NCBI GenBank assembly: GCA_951828515.1
Contig: OX639992.1
Span: forward strand, 1,642,561-1,706,560
Length of the DNA stretch: 64,000 nt
Source of the DNA: an uncultured Poribacteria bacterium
GTDB lineage: Bacteria; Poribacteria; WGA-4E; WGA-3G
Direction of reading: 5' to 3'
Shown one piece after another: positions 44,398-52,865 of this stretch (positions are counted from its first letter, which is position 1; every line of letters begins with the position of its first letter). A program made the translations under genes and the position numbers. The notes below the pieces were generated by a model, which saw only the letters and a program-made list of their open reading frames with translations, was not told the DNA's origin and made no database searches.

Positions 44398-44430
44398 GTT
44401 ATATTAATGAGAGTGATTCATTAATATAAC
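44398..44430. promoter_or_regulatory. 13-bp perfect inverted repeat upstream of hicBA
   Basis: GTTATATTAATGA and TCATTAATATAAC flank a 7-bp spacer (GAGTGAT). The length and AT-rich symmetric form suit a repressor operator or a transcript hairpin. No other copy was noticed in the window. Confidence 0.5.
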
Positions 44431-44565
44431 AAATTCTGCTACAAAAGAGGTCGTATCGTGCAACTTCTACGAGCGATTGTAACAATTTATGGACCCCTCT
44501 CGTCTTTAAATGTGTGTCATTTTTTAGATTTTGACATTCTTTTCCGTGAATACGTGTTATTTTTC

Positions 44566-44594
44566 TTGACATTTTTCACCATTTTTTGTATTCT
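44566..44594 (+). promoter_or_regulatory. Candidate promoter with no convincing gene behind it
   Basis: TTGACA (44566-44571), 17-bp spacer, TATTCT (44589-44594). The 44314-45119 gap contains no supported protein gene. A 72-codon GTG frame at 44458 exists but has no ribosome site. Confidence 0.45.
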
Positions 44595-44620
44595 CTTAAG
44601 CGGCAGCCTTTTTTTAAGGG

Positions 44621-44652
44621 GCGTCGACGGTGAGACCAACACCAATCGACGC
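44621..44652 (+). ncRNA. Structured element, candidate small RNA
   Basis: GCGTCGA pairs with TCGACGC and, inside, GGTG pairs with CACC around loop AGACCAA. It begins about 27 nt after the -10 of the promoter at 44566. No T-run follows directly. Function unknown; it matches no RNA family that could be named. Confidence 0.3.
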
Positions 44653-44680
44653 GGCACTGCCATAACTGACCTATGACAGC

Positions 44681-44734
44681 GCTAACCTAATTGTAGCATA
44701 AAATCCATTTATTTTGTGGGACTTTTAGGTTAGC
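44681..44734. repeat. Small element with 10-bp inverted ends
   Basis: GCTAACCTAA ... TTAGGTTAGC separated by 34 bp. Part of the same end sequence (TTAGGTTAG) recurs at about 44376. It could be a minimal MITE or a long hairpin. Confidence 0.4.
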
Positions 44735-44895
44735 ACCTTATACGCAAAAGGATTGCCAAGAACGCACACCTTACCGTTTGCCTTCCCAAAGCAATCCCGA
44801 GAAAATAACTGATAAAAACTGATCAAATTGCCTTTATGCCAGATGATTACTATCATTGGCATCCGCGCAGCGGGATTTTTGTCGTCTGCCGCCTT

Positions 44896-45013
44896 TATAG
44901 TAAAACCCATAATTAAGTTTACACTCTGTAATGCGGCGAGGTTAGGAAACCTCGCCAGCAATGTGGGGTTTTGTGTTTTCGAGAGTGTGCAAGTATTTTC
45001 GGGCTTTACTATA
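44896..45013 (+). repeat. MITE-1 copy, short form, CGAGAGTG variant
   Basis: TATAGTAAAACCC ... GGGCTTTACTATA, nearly identical to the copy at 43668. It lies about 105 bp before the TonB-domain gene. Confidence 0.92.
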
Positions 45014-45119
45014 TCTTACAGGTCGAAGCATATCCACACAAGATTACCCAATTTATTTTAACCTAAGCTGCCACCTTGTCGCACAATCTGTATGAAGATT
45101 ATGAAAGGAGAATACACTA

Positions 45120-46202
45120 TTGAATAAGCGAATGCTCACTATACCTATCTTGGTCCTTTTCATGTTTTCTGTACCCGTGTCCGCACAAACAGGATTTTAT
45201 AGGTCCCCGGCGGGGAAGATAGGGATCGGCATAGGCTACCAACGCTACAGACCGCCGAAGCGCACGGAGGCACCTTTCCGTTTTAATGCCCAGACGATAT
45301 TAGGTAATCTTGATTATGTATTTAACAGCGATCTAAAAATGTCGCTTCTGCCAGGTATCTCTTTTTTTGAGGCGAACACCCAAATTCCCTACGAGATAGC
45401 ACCAAGTCCGTCCATCGATATTCGACTTCTAAATGTCAATGATATGAATATGACAGGGTTGCAGTTTTTTATACTCGGTGGTTTCCGAACCCAGTATACG
45501 AATATTGTCCGGAGTTGGGACTTGCCGCTGCATTCCGTAAATATGAGCATCCGGGGCGGTATGGGTTTGTTACATACGCTTGAGACCGGCTATGTGTGGA
45601 GTCTCAAGCCTTTTTTTGGTATGTTCTACACGCAAGCATGGAACAACGTCTCAACAACTGAGAAAGTCCACGTGAACACGACACAGAATTTTTTCACCGG
45701 CGAAGCGGGGTTAGAAGTTGAGTTGTCGCCGACGATGAGCGCGATTGGGAGTGTTGAGTTCTCTTTTGAAAGCTCGGAATTACTGTACCGCTTTGGATTA
45801 AACTTTCATCAGGCATCCCTTCCCAAAATACAAAATGAAGTAATATCATCAATCCGCAAAACCGACACATCATCTTCACCACTCGCCACCAGATTAGCCG
45901 GCATCGACTTTGAACCTGAACCTGGGGTCACAGCTCCCGAATACAGGTTCAGAGTAGAACCCCTATATCCAGTTATAGCAAAGAATAGGAAAATAGAGGG
46001 TGAGGTCGTTTTAGAAGCAACCATCAATGAACAGGGAATTCCGGTAGCCATCGTGACACTCACCACCCTCGGGTTTGGACTTGAGGAAGCAGCAATTGAA
46101 GCATTGCAGAAAACAACTTTCTATCCTGCAATGAAGGATGGAGAGATGCTCAGTAAACGGGTTACCCTACGCTATAGGTTTACCCTAAGAAATACCAATT
46201 AA
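45120..46202 (+). CDS. Secreted protein with TonB C-terminal domain
   Basis: A TTG-started gene (AAAGGAG lies 9 nt upstream) for 360 residues. A signal peptide of about 23 residues ends VSAQ. A beta-rich middle (about 30-240) has alternating strands with aromatic girdles, as in outer-membrane beta-barrels. The last 85 residues (YRFRVEPLYPVIAKNRKIEGEVVLEATINEQG...FYPAMKDGEMLSKRVTLRYRFTL) are a TonB_C domain. A TonB_C domain on a barrel-like secreted protein rather than on a TonB is unusual but occurs in related phyla. Confidence 0.78.
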   Translation: MNKRMLTIPILVLFMFSVPVSAQTGFYRSPAGKIGIGIGYQRYRPPKRTEAPFRFNAQTILGNLDYVFNSDLKMSLLPGISFFEANTQIPYEIAPSPSIDIRLLNVNDMNMTGLQFFILGGFRTQYTNIVRSWDLPLHSVNMSIRGGMGLLHTLETGYVWSLKPFFGMFYTQAWNNVSTTEKVHVNTTQNFFTGEAGLEVELSPTMSAIGSVEFSFESSELLYRFGLNFHQASLPKIQNEVISSIRKTDTSSSPLATRLAGIDFEPEPGVTAPEYRFRVEPLYPVIAKNRKIEGEVVLEATINEQGIPVAIVTLTTLGFGLEEAAIEALQKTTFYPAMKDGEMLSKRVTLRYRFTLRNTN

Positions 46203-46215
46203 TAGGAGATTTTCT

Positions 46216-46701
46216 ATGTCATACAAATCCCTATACATTGTGTGCCTCTTAGTGTTTTACATTCTGGGATGTTCTACGGACAGCACAAATGACTCGATAT
46301 TTCCTGTCCCGCCGACAGTAGATGGGGAAGGTAATAACGAAAATAACAATTCGTTGGAAAATCTGCCTGAACCGATTATTGAACCCATTATTGAACGTTT
46401 ACCTGATTTTCACGGCGAGTATGTTAGTGGCAAATTGGATAAATCCAAATCAGATTTTAGGCTAAAACGTATTAATGGGAAAAGTTTCGGATACTACCAC
46501 ACACTGGCGTTAGGAATTGATGACTCAATTCTCATTCGGATCGTTCTTTCTGAAGCTGCTCCAGGTATAACCCCGGACCTTGGACAGGTCATAACAGATG
46601 AAGATATTTTGCTTGTTAAATTGGATCGGTTAAGAGAACCTGGTATATGGGAAGGCGTTTTGGTGAAAAATTTAACGACAAACTTCTCGTTTGGCAAATA
46701 A
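46216..46701 (+). CDS. Lipoprotein with STDSTNDSIFPVPPT N-terminus
   Basis: A 161-residue lipoprotein, lipobox ILGC at about residue 19. The mature N-terminus CSTDSTNDSIFPVPPT nearly matches that of the next gene. A Glu/Asn-rich spacer is followed by a beta domain of no recognised family (FHGEYVSGKLDKSKSDFRLK...). AATAGGAGA precedes the ATG. It lies 13 bp after the TonB-domain gene, suggesting one transcript for 45120-47337. Confidence 0.75.
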   Translation: MSYKSLYIVCLLVFYILGCSTDSTNDSIFPVPPTVDGEGNNENNNSLENLPEPIIEPIIERLPDFHGEYVSGKLDKSKSDFRLKRINGKSFGYYHTLALGIDDSILIRIVLSEAAPGITPDLGQVITDEDILLVKLDRLREPGIWEGVLVKNLTTNFSFGK

Positions 46702-46737
46702 TGAAGTTCTGCCAGTAAAGTTTTGATAGGAGATTAT

Positions 46738-47337
46738 ATGCTATACAACTGTCTATGTGTGTGTCTATTGATGTGTTGCCTTATGGCATGCTCTACAGAC
46801 AGCACGGATGACGTATCTATATTCCCCGTACCCCCAACAATTCCTGAGGAAACAAAAGAAGCAACACCTCCCAACATTCCGGTCGAGGTGGTACCCCCAG
46901 CTATCCCACAACCCATCGTAGAGGAGCCCGTTATAGAGGAACCGATTGTAGAGGAGCCAGAACCGGAACCAGAGCCGGAACCGGAACCAGAGCCCGTTGA
47001 AGAAGAGAAAGAACCAGAAGATAACCGGGCACCGCTTTTTATTCGGACTACCATAAGTCATGGCGATGTAGACGTCGATATAGACACAGATCGCTTTGTT
47101 TTCACCTTTGACGAGAACATTGGTGACGCAAGGGTAAAACTAAGGAATGATACCAGAAATCTCGATATGAAGTGGGAAAAATTCATAGTTGGTAAAGAGA
47201 TAACGCTATTGAGATTTTTGGAAGGGCGGCACTTACAGGGTGCCGAGGTCTACACAATACAAATCTCATGGGCAGACAAAGCGGGCAATTGGGATCCGGG
47301 TGGTATTATCACATTTGTGACTGAGGCGAAGGAGTGA
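46738..47337 (+). CDS. Lipoprotein with PE-rich stalk and Ig-like domain
   Basis: A 199-residue lipoprotein (lipobox LMAC at about residue 18). After CSTDSTDDVSIFPVPPT, almost the same as the neighbour, comes a stalk of P-E-P-E repeats (about 45-85). A C-terminal bacterial Ig-like (SbsA-type) domain follows: DRFVFTFDENIGDARV...YTIQISWADKAGNWDPGGIITFVTE. The ATG at 46738 has ATAGGAGAT upstream; an upstream TTG lies before that site. The stalk probably lifts the domain off the outer membrane. Confidence 0.8.
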   Translation: MLYNCLCVCLLMCCLMACSTDSTDDVSIFPVPPTIPEETKEATPPNIPVEVVPPAIPQPIVEEPVIEEPIVEEPEPEPEPEPEPEPVEEEKEPEDNRAPLFIRTTISHGDVDVDIDTDRFVFTFDENIGDARVKLRNDTRNLDMKWEKFIVGKEITLLRFLEGRHLQGAEVYTIQISWADKAGNWDPGGIITFVTEAKE

Positions 47338-47546
47338 TATGCGTTTTGGGCTTTTTCTATGTGGAGATTGGTCTGATCATTCAGAATATTTTCATATCCA
47401 AATGGTCCCCATAATTTACCCGGGACGCTCCAACCACTAAACCTTTTTCAAACTCACGTTTATTATACCAAAAGGGTTCTCTTTACAGAAAAAAATTCTT
47501 CAATTATTTATCAAACTCACGTTACCCCTAATAAAGGAGCAATGCT

Positions 47547-48710
47547 ATGAAAAAACTGTTGATTTTACTATCGTTATGTATCTTTGTTATCGCATGCGAT
47601 GATATGCAGAAACCTGTAATGGATGTCATTGACGATGTTACTGCACCGCCTGAAGAACCCTTTGGAGATGTCCCGCGTATCACAGTGCATGATGCTGTTC
47701 TGGGAGGCAAAATTACCGGACCGTGGATCTGGATGATTGCCCCAACAGAACCCGGGCGGGGTGGACGAGATTCTATAGATATTGATTCATTGGGTGTCGC
47801 CAGCAACGGTGTCATCACTGAGATAGATGTCTCAACGAACGGTGTCGCTGCAGGCGATATGGTCGGTGACTTGACGTGGACGCTTGGAACGATTTCTGGT
47901 CTTAGCACTCACTCGGATAACGTTAACGATACCATCAATAAAATTGGTTTGGCGGAAGGTAACTTAGAGCACTATTCGTCTTATGCGTTAATCAACCTTG
48001 TGTCTGATACGGATCGGCCCAATTTAACAATGCGGGTTGGCAGTGATGATGCTATCAAGGTATGGCTTAACAGTGAGGTGGTTCATAAGAATGCAGTGAA
48101 TCGAGGGACTACGGACTTTCAGGACGAATTCACAGTCGATCTGAAAACCGGTAGTAATCTCTTGTTGGTGAAAGTTAGCGAACTCGCGGGGCACTGGGGT
48201 ATGTATGTCGGTATTGAAGACCCAACCATAGAGGTAGTAATACCTACAGAAACGACAGCACCGGAGATACCCGAAATCACATTTGAGAATGCGCTGAATT
48301 TGGTAGTAGGGAGAAGGTATCGCTTCAGACCTACGCACTTAGAAACGACAACTGATCAATGGGGTGATGTTTTGTTACGTGGTGTTACGTGGGGAAACAT
48401 TGATCGTGATTTAGAGTTTGTTGAAAGATCGGATTTCCCTACGGATGCTCCCAAAATCAGATTGGATATATCGTTTTTTGAAAATCAACCATATTTTGAG
48501 ACACATGATGGCAAGCCTATTATTAGACATACCATCATAAACAATCAACCCATATCCGATGAAATCGTTGTTGCAATCACAGCCAGCCATGGTGTAGTGG
48601 ACGCTCGTGGTGGGCAAAGAGGGAATAAGTTTGACTTCAAACATATCCGCTACCAAGCTGTTGCCATCGAAAACCTCACACTCCCTGACAGAGTTTTTGA
48701 ATATGAATGA
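47547..48710 (+). CDS. Lipoprotein with carbohydrate-binding-like domain
   Basis: A 387-residue lipoprotein (lipobox VIAC at residues 14-17). The centre, SYALINLVSDTDRPNLTMRVGSDDAIKVWLNSEVVHKN...VDLKTGSNLLLVKVSELAGHWGMYVGI, is typical of the sandwich domains attached to Planctomycetes/Poribacteria secreted proteins that probably bind sugars. A second beta domain completes it. AAAGGAGCA precedes the ATG. The 209-bp gap before it contains TCAAACTCACGTT twice (about 47449 and 47511) and no gene. Confidence 0.75.
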   Translation: MKKLLILLSLCIFVIACDDMQKPVMDVIDDVTAPPEEPFGDVPRITVHDAVLGGKITGPWIWMIAPTEPGRGGRDSIDIDSLGVASNGVITEIDVSTNGVAAGDMVGDLTWTLGTISGLSTHSDNVNDTINKIGLAEGNLEHYSSYALINLVSDTDRPNLTMRVGSDDAIKVWLNSEVVHKNAVNRGTTDFQDEFTVDLKTGSNLLLVKVSELAGHWGMYVGIEDPTIEVVIPTETTAPEIPEITFENALNLVVGRRYRFRPTHLETTTDQWGDVLLRGVTWGNIDRDLEFVERSDFPTDAPKIRLDISFFENQPYFETHDGKPIIRHTIINNQPISDEIVVAITASHGVVDARGGQRGNKFDFKHIRYQAVAIENLTLPDRVFEYE

Positions 48711-48743
48711 TAGGTTGCGAAATTCGCGCCCCTCAAAATAATT

Positions 48744-48863
48744 AGCACTTACGCAGTTCCTCTTAAAGTCCCCTGATAAGGGGGATTTAGGGGGTTAAAT
48801 CACTGAAATAACGCTTTTTTTGGGTGAAATCTATCGCTTTTTTACCCAATTTGCGTAAGTCCT
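48744..48863 (+). repeat. MITE-2 copy, 120 bp
   Basis: AGCACTTACGCA ... TGCGTAAGTCCT (one mismatch in the left end), flanked by ATAAT and ATAGT, a 5-bp duplication with one change. The interior is the AAGTCCCCTGATAAGGGGGA type, like 13299. It ends 31 bp before the next gene. Confidence 0.8.
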
Positions 48864-48894
48864 GATAGTATCAAATGACCATAGGAACATAAAA

Positions 48895-50982
48895 ATGTTT
48901 AGCATATCTCAAGGCAAAATACGCTTACTTCTATTTTTCGGACTTCTTTCCGTTACGACTCAGTTGATTGCCGTTCCTGAGATGTCCGCCCAACAGAATA
49001 TGCAAATCACGCTCTACACTGAAGACGGTACAGAACTTGTCCACTATAATGATTCTTATGCCCTCGTTATCGGAAATGGGGCGTATTCCATCAAAAACGG
49101 TTGGAAGCCCTTGCCCGGGGTGGTTAACGATGTCAAAGAAGTGGCAGAAGTCCTTGAACGCCACGGGTTCAACGTAACCCTGAAAATAGACCTCACGAAG
49201 GCAGCGTTTCGTAGAGCATTCTCAGATTTTATCTATGAATTCGGCAAAGACAGAGATAACCGACTCCTCTTTTACTATGCCGGACACGGACACACAACAC
49301 AGTCAGCAATTGGTGAAGACCTCGGCTACCTCGTGATGGTTGATACACCGAGCCCAACGAATGCAGCCGAGTTTGATCTCTATAGTGTAGATATGGTCAA
49401 ATTCGTGTCAGACTCAAAAAAGATTCATGCCAAACATGTGTTGTTTATGTTTGACAGCCGTTTCTCAGGAACGATCCTCAATCTGCAGAACCAAGATATA
49501 CCCTTACCTATCACGGAGCGGATTAGAAACCCTGTCCGCCAGTTTATCACAGCTGGCCGCGCCGACGAACCCGTGCCAAACAGAAGTGTGTTTAAAAAGG
49601 CATTCCTGAATCTGCTTGAAGGGCGCGTTGAGGAACCACTGCCGGACGGTTATCTCACTGGAGTTGAGTTAGCGGATTATCTATGCAAGACAGTCCCCGC
49701 GTTACCTGAAGGACAACACCCTCAACACGGGAAAATCCTTGATCCACAACTCAACAAGGGGGACTTTGTATTTGTGCTCCCTGAAAACAGACATCGGGAG
49801 AGAAGTACAGTTGAATTGGAGACCATGGCAACATTGCGGATAACCAGTGTTCCCGAAGGTGCTACAATCTACATTGATGGCATCGCTATTGGCATAACTC
49901 CACTCCAAGAGTATCAGATTGATACAGGAATTCGCCTTGAAAAACCCGTGAACGTCGGACTGGAACTTTCAGGTTACAAAAGTCGAGTTCAGGAAGTAAC
50001 CCTACAAGGCGGACAACAGTTTGCCTGGGACGCGCATTTGGAGCAGATAGTAGAACACTCCGCACTTCCAAAATCAGAACCCAATCTCCTGCAACCTGAA
50101 ATTAGAGATGATGTTCAGATTGAAAACGACAACGTGCTGGACAAGAAAATTCCGTTGCCTTCTCCAAATATGCCACAGACAATTCTTGGAGAAGATACTG
50201 CACCGATGGTACTGATTCCCGCGGGTGAGTTTCAGATGGGAAGTGATTACCATACGATAGGAAATGCCGCTACCAGACCGATGCACGTCGTTTATCTGGA
50301 TGCGTTCTATATTGACAAATACGAGGTCACCGTCGGACAATACAATCAATTCGTTCGTGCTACGAATTATCGTCCGTTACCAGATTGGGTATATCGGTAT
50401 TCTCGGACAGATGCCCATCCCGTTGTAGGTGTAAGTTGGCACGATGCCAGAGCGTACGCAAAATGGGCTGGCAAACGACTCCCGACGGAGGCGGAATGGG
50501 AGAAAGCGGCAAGAGGCGGTTTGATACAGAAAAATCACGCATGGGGAGACCCCGCAGTGGACGGCACACAATGTAATTTCGCGGATAAGCAACTGAGAAT
50601 CATCTGGGATAGAGAAAGAGAATCCGAAGATAATTGGGCAGATGAAAACCTTGATGATGGCTACGCATATACAGCACCTATCGGCAGCTACCCACCCAAC
50701 GGCTACGGTTTATATGACATGGTAGGTAATGTCTGGGAATGGTGTTTTGATGCTTACGATGAAAACTTCTATGCGAATTCTACTTACCAGAATCCGATCG
50801 CTGAAATTCTTATAAGAGATGGAGCAGATAATATCGTCGCCGTCAATAAACTACGCGTCATTCGTGGAACTTCCTGGTACGATGGAGTACCGAGTGTATG
50901 GATCGCGAGCCGCCTTGGCCAATCTCCAAAAGGTCAAGTCATCAGCGTGGGTTTTCGCTGCGTGAAGTCCGTAACGCCTTAA
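48895..50982 (+). CDS. Secreted caspase-like/PEGA/SUMF1 fusion protein with altered catalytic Cys
   Basis: A 695-residue protein with signal peptide (about 1-33). The peptidase C14 caspase-like domain starts ALVIGNGAYSIKNGWKPLPGVVNDVKEVAEVL and has the His motif FYYAGHGH. The Cys motif, normally D-S/A-C-x-S-G, reads FDSRFSGT, so the nucleophile is Arg. A PEGA domain (LRITSVPEGATIYIDGIAIGITPL) and a C-terminal formylglycine-generating-enzyme-like (SUMF1) domain follow: LIPAGEFQMGSD...RLPTEAEWEKAARGG...YDMVGNVWEWC...GFRCVKSV. The SUMF1 part lacks the paired cysteines of true activators. The architecture is like that of caspase-effector proteins; here it is probably a binding scaffold. Confidence 0.85.
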   Translation: MFSISQGKIRLLLFFGLLSVTTQLIAVPEMSAQQNMQITLYTEDGTELVHYNDSYALVIGNGAYSIKNGWKPLPGVVNDVKEVAEVLERHGFNVTLKIDLTKAAFRRAFSDFIYEFGKDRDNRLLFYYAGHGHTTQSAIGEDLGYLVMVDTPSPTNAAEFDLYSVDMVKFVSDSKKIHAKHVLFMFDSRFSGTILNLQNQDIPLPITERIRNPVRQFITAGRADEPVPNRSVFKKAFLNLLEGRVEEPLPDGYLTGVELADYLCKTVPALPEGQHPQHGKILDPQLNKGDFVFVLPENRHRERSTVELETMATLRITSVPEGATIYIDGIAIGITPLQEYQIDTGIRLEKPVNVGLELSGYKSRVQEVTLQGGQQFAWDAHLEQIVEHSALPKSEPNLLQPEIRDDVQIENDNVLDKKIPLPSPNMPQTILGEDTAPMVLIPAGEFQMGSDYHTIGNAATRPMHVVYLDAFYIDKYEVTVGQYNQFVRATNYRPLPDWVYRYSRTDAHPVVGVSWHDARAYAKWAGKRLPTEAEWEKAARGGLIQKNHAWGDPAVDGTQCNFADKQLRIIWDRERESEDNWADENLDDGYAYTAPIGSYPPNGYGLYDMVGNVWEWCFDAYDENFYANSTYQNPIAEILIRDGADNIVAVNKLRVIRGTSWYDGVPSVWIASRLGQSPKGQVISVGFRCVKSVTP

Positions 50983-50995
50983 ATCATTGTTTTCC

Positions 50996-51208
50996 TTACT
51001 TCTTATCTTTCCAACTTCTAAATGGAATGGAGGTTAGTATAGTTTCAACATTCTTATACCAAAATTGCCGGATGAACCGCGGTATTTCAGCAGCCCCAAG
51101 TTTATCCGTCAATACCGCAATCCCGGCTTCATACAATAGCATGTCATTGACTATCTCGATGACCCCATTACAGGTGCTGCCCCAGCACTTCAGAACGTCA
51201 TAAATCAT
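50996..51208 (-). CDS. Small hypothetical protein, possible antitoxin-like
   Basis: A 70-residue frame (MIYDVLKCWGSTCNGVIEIVND...) whose middle part, LLYEAGIAVLTDKLGAAEIPRFIRQF, has the helical A-L-x-x-K-L-G-x-x-x-x-x-R-F-x pattern of small prokaryotic proteins often encoded beside toxins. It ends 13 bp from the convergent stop of the caspase-like gene. It could be real or a remnant; the gene beyond it on + is broken. Confidence 0.4.
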   Translation of the reverse strand: MIYDVLKCWGSTCNGVIEIVNDMLLYEAGIAVLTDKLGAAEIPRFIRQFWYKNVETILTSIPFRSWKDKK

Positions 51209-51262
51209 CCAAAAGGCAAATTAGTGACGACTTGGGCAAGACTGAAAGGAATTGATAAATGA
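51050..51262 (+). pseudogene. Remnant of a tagged secreted protein
   Basis: The frame ends ...INHPKGKLVTTWARLKGIDK before TGA at 51260-51262, a clear copy of the C-terminal TTW tag. An in-frame TAG at 51137-51139 and no recognisable domain upstream show that only the 3' end of the gene remains. The 2.1-kb region 50983-53153 has no intact large gene. Confidence 0.55.
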
Positions 51263-51398
51263 GCTTAACGTTTGTCCTTCTGTTAAGTTAACCCAACTTG
51301 CTACTAACGAATTCTACGCGTTCAAAGAACCTTTTTCAGCACGTTCTTCACCCCAGATGAAGATTAGGAATTTAATCAGGTAATTTTTACCGATATCC

Positions 51399-51420
51399 GG
51401 TGCGGTTAGGAAACCGCACC
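51399..51420 (+). repeat. REP-like palindrome, GGTGCGGTT type
   Basis: GGTGCGGTTAGGAAACCGCA followed by CCATAGGTGTCAATTTAG, the same neighbour sequence as at 12425, 13165 and 30245. Confidence 0.7.
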
Positions 51421-51747
51421 ATAGGTGTCAATTTAGGGGTTTGCGGTATCATTTTTGCCACAGATTTCTATAGAGGCTGAAGAAACACCCTATCAAAAAC
51501 CCCCTATGGGGCTTAGGTCTGTAAGGTAGCACTTTTCTACAGAGATACTGAAGAAATACCCAAGCAAATAAACCCTACGGGATTCAAGAGGGCTTTGAAG
51601 TTTTCAGGGGTTCTGTGTAAAATCCGGCGCAGTTTCAAACAGCGCCTACTTTTCTGGGGCGTGACGGTTATTTTTTCTAAAATTGACACTTATGGTGCGG
51701 TTTCATGAAGTTTCAGAATTTAATTCGGTAATTTCCTAATGAGATCC

Positions 51748-51791
51748 GGTGCGGTTGCAAACCGCACCTACCAGGGAAGTGCGTAGGTCCT
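51748..51791 (+). repeat. Right part of a MITE-2 copy with REP palindrome
   Basis: GGTGCGGTTGCAAACCGCAC, then CTACCAGGGAAGTGCGTAGG and TCCT. The order and spacing equal those of 36029-36073, but the left inverted repeat is missing. Confidence 0.6.
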
Positions 51792-51840
51792 AACTTTAAA
51801 AAGTCTACTGGACGAGTACGCTCCGATTTCACCACAGAGA

Positions 51841-51960
51841 GTGCAGGTTGGGTTGAACGGAACACCAAAAATCAAGCGTATGTGGCACGGAAACTCTCGA
51901 ATTTCCAGGATGTCTGAAGCCTCCGCGATTCAAGTGAAACCCAACGCTCCATCGTGCCCC
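51841..51960 (+). repeat. Partial GTTGGGTT palindromic element
   Basis: GCAGGTTGGGTTGAACGGAA at the left and GTGAAACCCAACG at 51930-51945, similar to the left half of the elements at 12456 and 30279. Confidence 0.55.
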
Positions 51961-52048
51961 GGTTGGTAAATCCGTCGGGACAATGCCCCGACAACTCCTG
52001 TCGGAGCATTCCCTGAGATTCCGAATTTAAATTTGGCTGCTTCAGGCG

Positions 52049-52261
52049 GAACCAATCTCTGTCTTCGTCATTACCGTGCACAAAAAACAGTTTTTGCCGC
52101 GGTTTCACTTTGCGAACCAAATCGATCAATTCATTTTTGTCCGCATGTGCCGAAAGTGAGTAACGTTCCACTGGGCATTTGACATCAAAGCACTTATCAT
52201 CCAAAAACCACACTCGGTTTTCGGAGTCCTTTTGCTTTCCTAAATCCTCTAGTGCTGTGTC
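52049..52261 (-). pseudogene. C-terminal fragment of a beta-CASP metallo-beta-lactamase RNase
   Basis: About 70 residues (DTALEDLG...CPVERYSLSAHADKNELIDLVRKVKPRQKLFFVHGNDEDRDWF) match the last part of beta-CASP MBL-fold exonucleases, with the SAHAD and VHG motifs. The N-terminal metal-binding half is missing. After RDWF the frame runs into repeat sequence. Clearly a remnant. Confidence 0.7.
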
Positions 52262-52287
52262 ACACCACAGTTGACAGTATAAAGATC

Positions 52288-52308
52288 GCGAGTACAACTC
52301 GCTCCTAC
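52288..52308 (+). repeat. REP-like palindrome, GCGAG...CTCGC type
   Basis: GCGAGTACAACTCGCTCCTA followed by C; on the minus strand GTAG heads the palindrome. It separates the beta-CASP remnant from the PIN remnant. Confidence 0.6.
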
Positions 52309-52354
52309 AGCAAGAACGTCGTCAAGAGAGCTACAATCTAAACTTTTATACCCA

Positions 52355-52708
52355 TCATTTGGAACTTGACAAAGCACTATCTAAAACCTCACTGGATATC
52401 CAGCACCACTGTCCCACGTCAAAACGATCCAGAATCTGTCCGATAGCTCGGGTCTCCCGAATAATCCGAGATTGTGTCTGCGTATCAAAAGGCCGGCTCA
52501 AACAACAAGTATCCAACAGGACTTACGCAAAATGGGCTTTCATGCCAAAATTGAGCGGATATTCCCGAAGAAAGCGCAATAATGCACGTCGCATTTGGGC
52601 GAGTACGCCGCAAAATTGCGCTACTACGAACCAAAGATCGCACGAAAACGGGTCAACTGCGTAAGTCCTATCCAAGTAGATTCTCCAGATTTGCTGGTCA
52701 GTTTGCAC
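52355..52708 (-). pseudogene. PIN-domain toxin gene disrupted by a MITE-2 insertion
   Basis: Upstream of the element the frame (GTG 52708, AGGA 9 nt before) reads MQTDQQIWRIYLD. Beyond the element it continues DTCCLSRPFDTQTQSRIIRE and TRAIGQILDRFDVGQW...SSEVLDSALSSSK, stop at 52355. Joined at the duplicated target, this is the start of a PIN-domain protein (YLDTCCLxRPFD). The usual PIN length of about 140 residues is not reached, so it is also truncated at the 3' side. Confidence 0.7.
52518..52669 (+). repeat. MITE-2 copy, 152-bp type, inside the PIN gene
   Basis: AGGACTTACGCA ... TGCGTAAGTCCT, flanked by TCCAA on both sides (5-bp duplication plus one base). Same interior as the copy at 34799. 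Confidence 0.9.
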
Positions 52709-52844
52709 GCGTATTATCCTACTCCACTTCGTAAGGTTATTTATTCCCTCGCTACCAATACAATTAGCACATCACAACAACAGATGAAATATCAACTCAA
52801 AAAACTCTGTCGCCAGACGGATTTAGTTTTAAGAATATTCATTA

Positions 52845-52865
52845 TAGTAAAGCTTACAATTAAAT
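52845..52865 (+). repeat. Degenerate MITE-1 left end
   Basis: TATAGTAAAGCTTACAATTA resembles the MITE-1 left end (TATAGTAAAACCCATAATTA). No matching right end is clear. Confidence 0.4.

Noticed and set aside
44458..44676. 72-codon GTG frame with a hydrophobic stretch
   Set aside because: No ribosome site, the promoter at 44566 lies inside it, and its end is a palindrome. A membrane peptide cannot be fully excluded.
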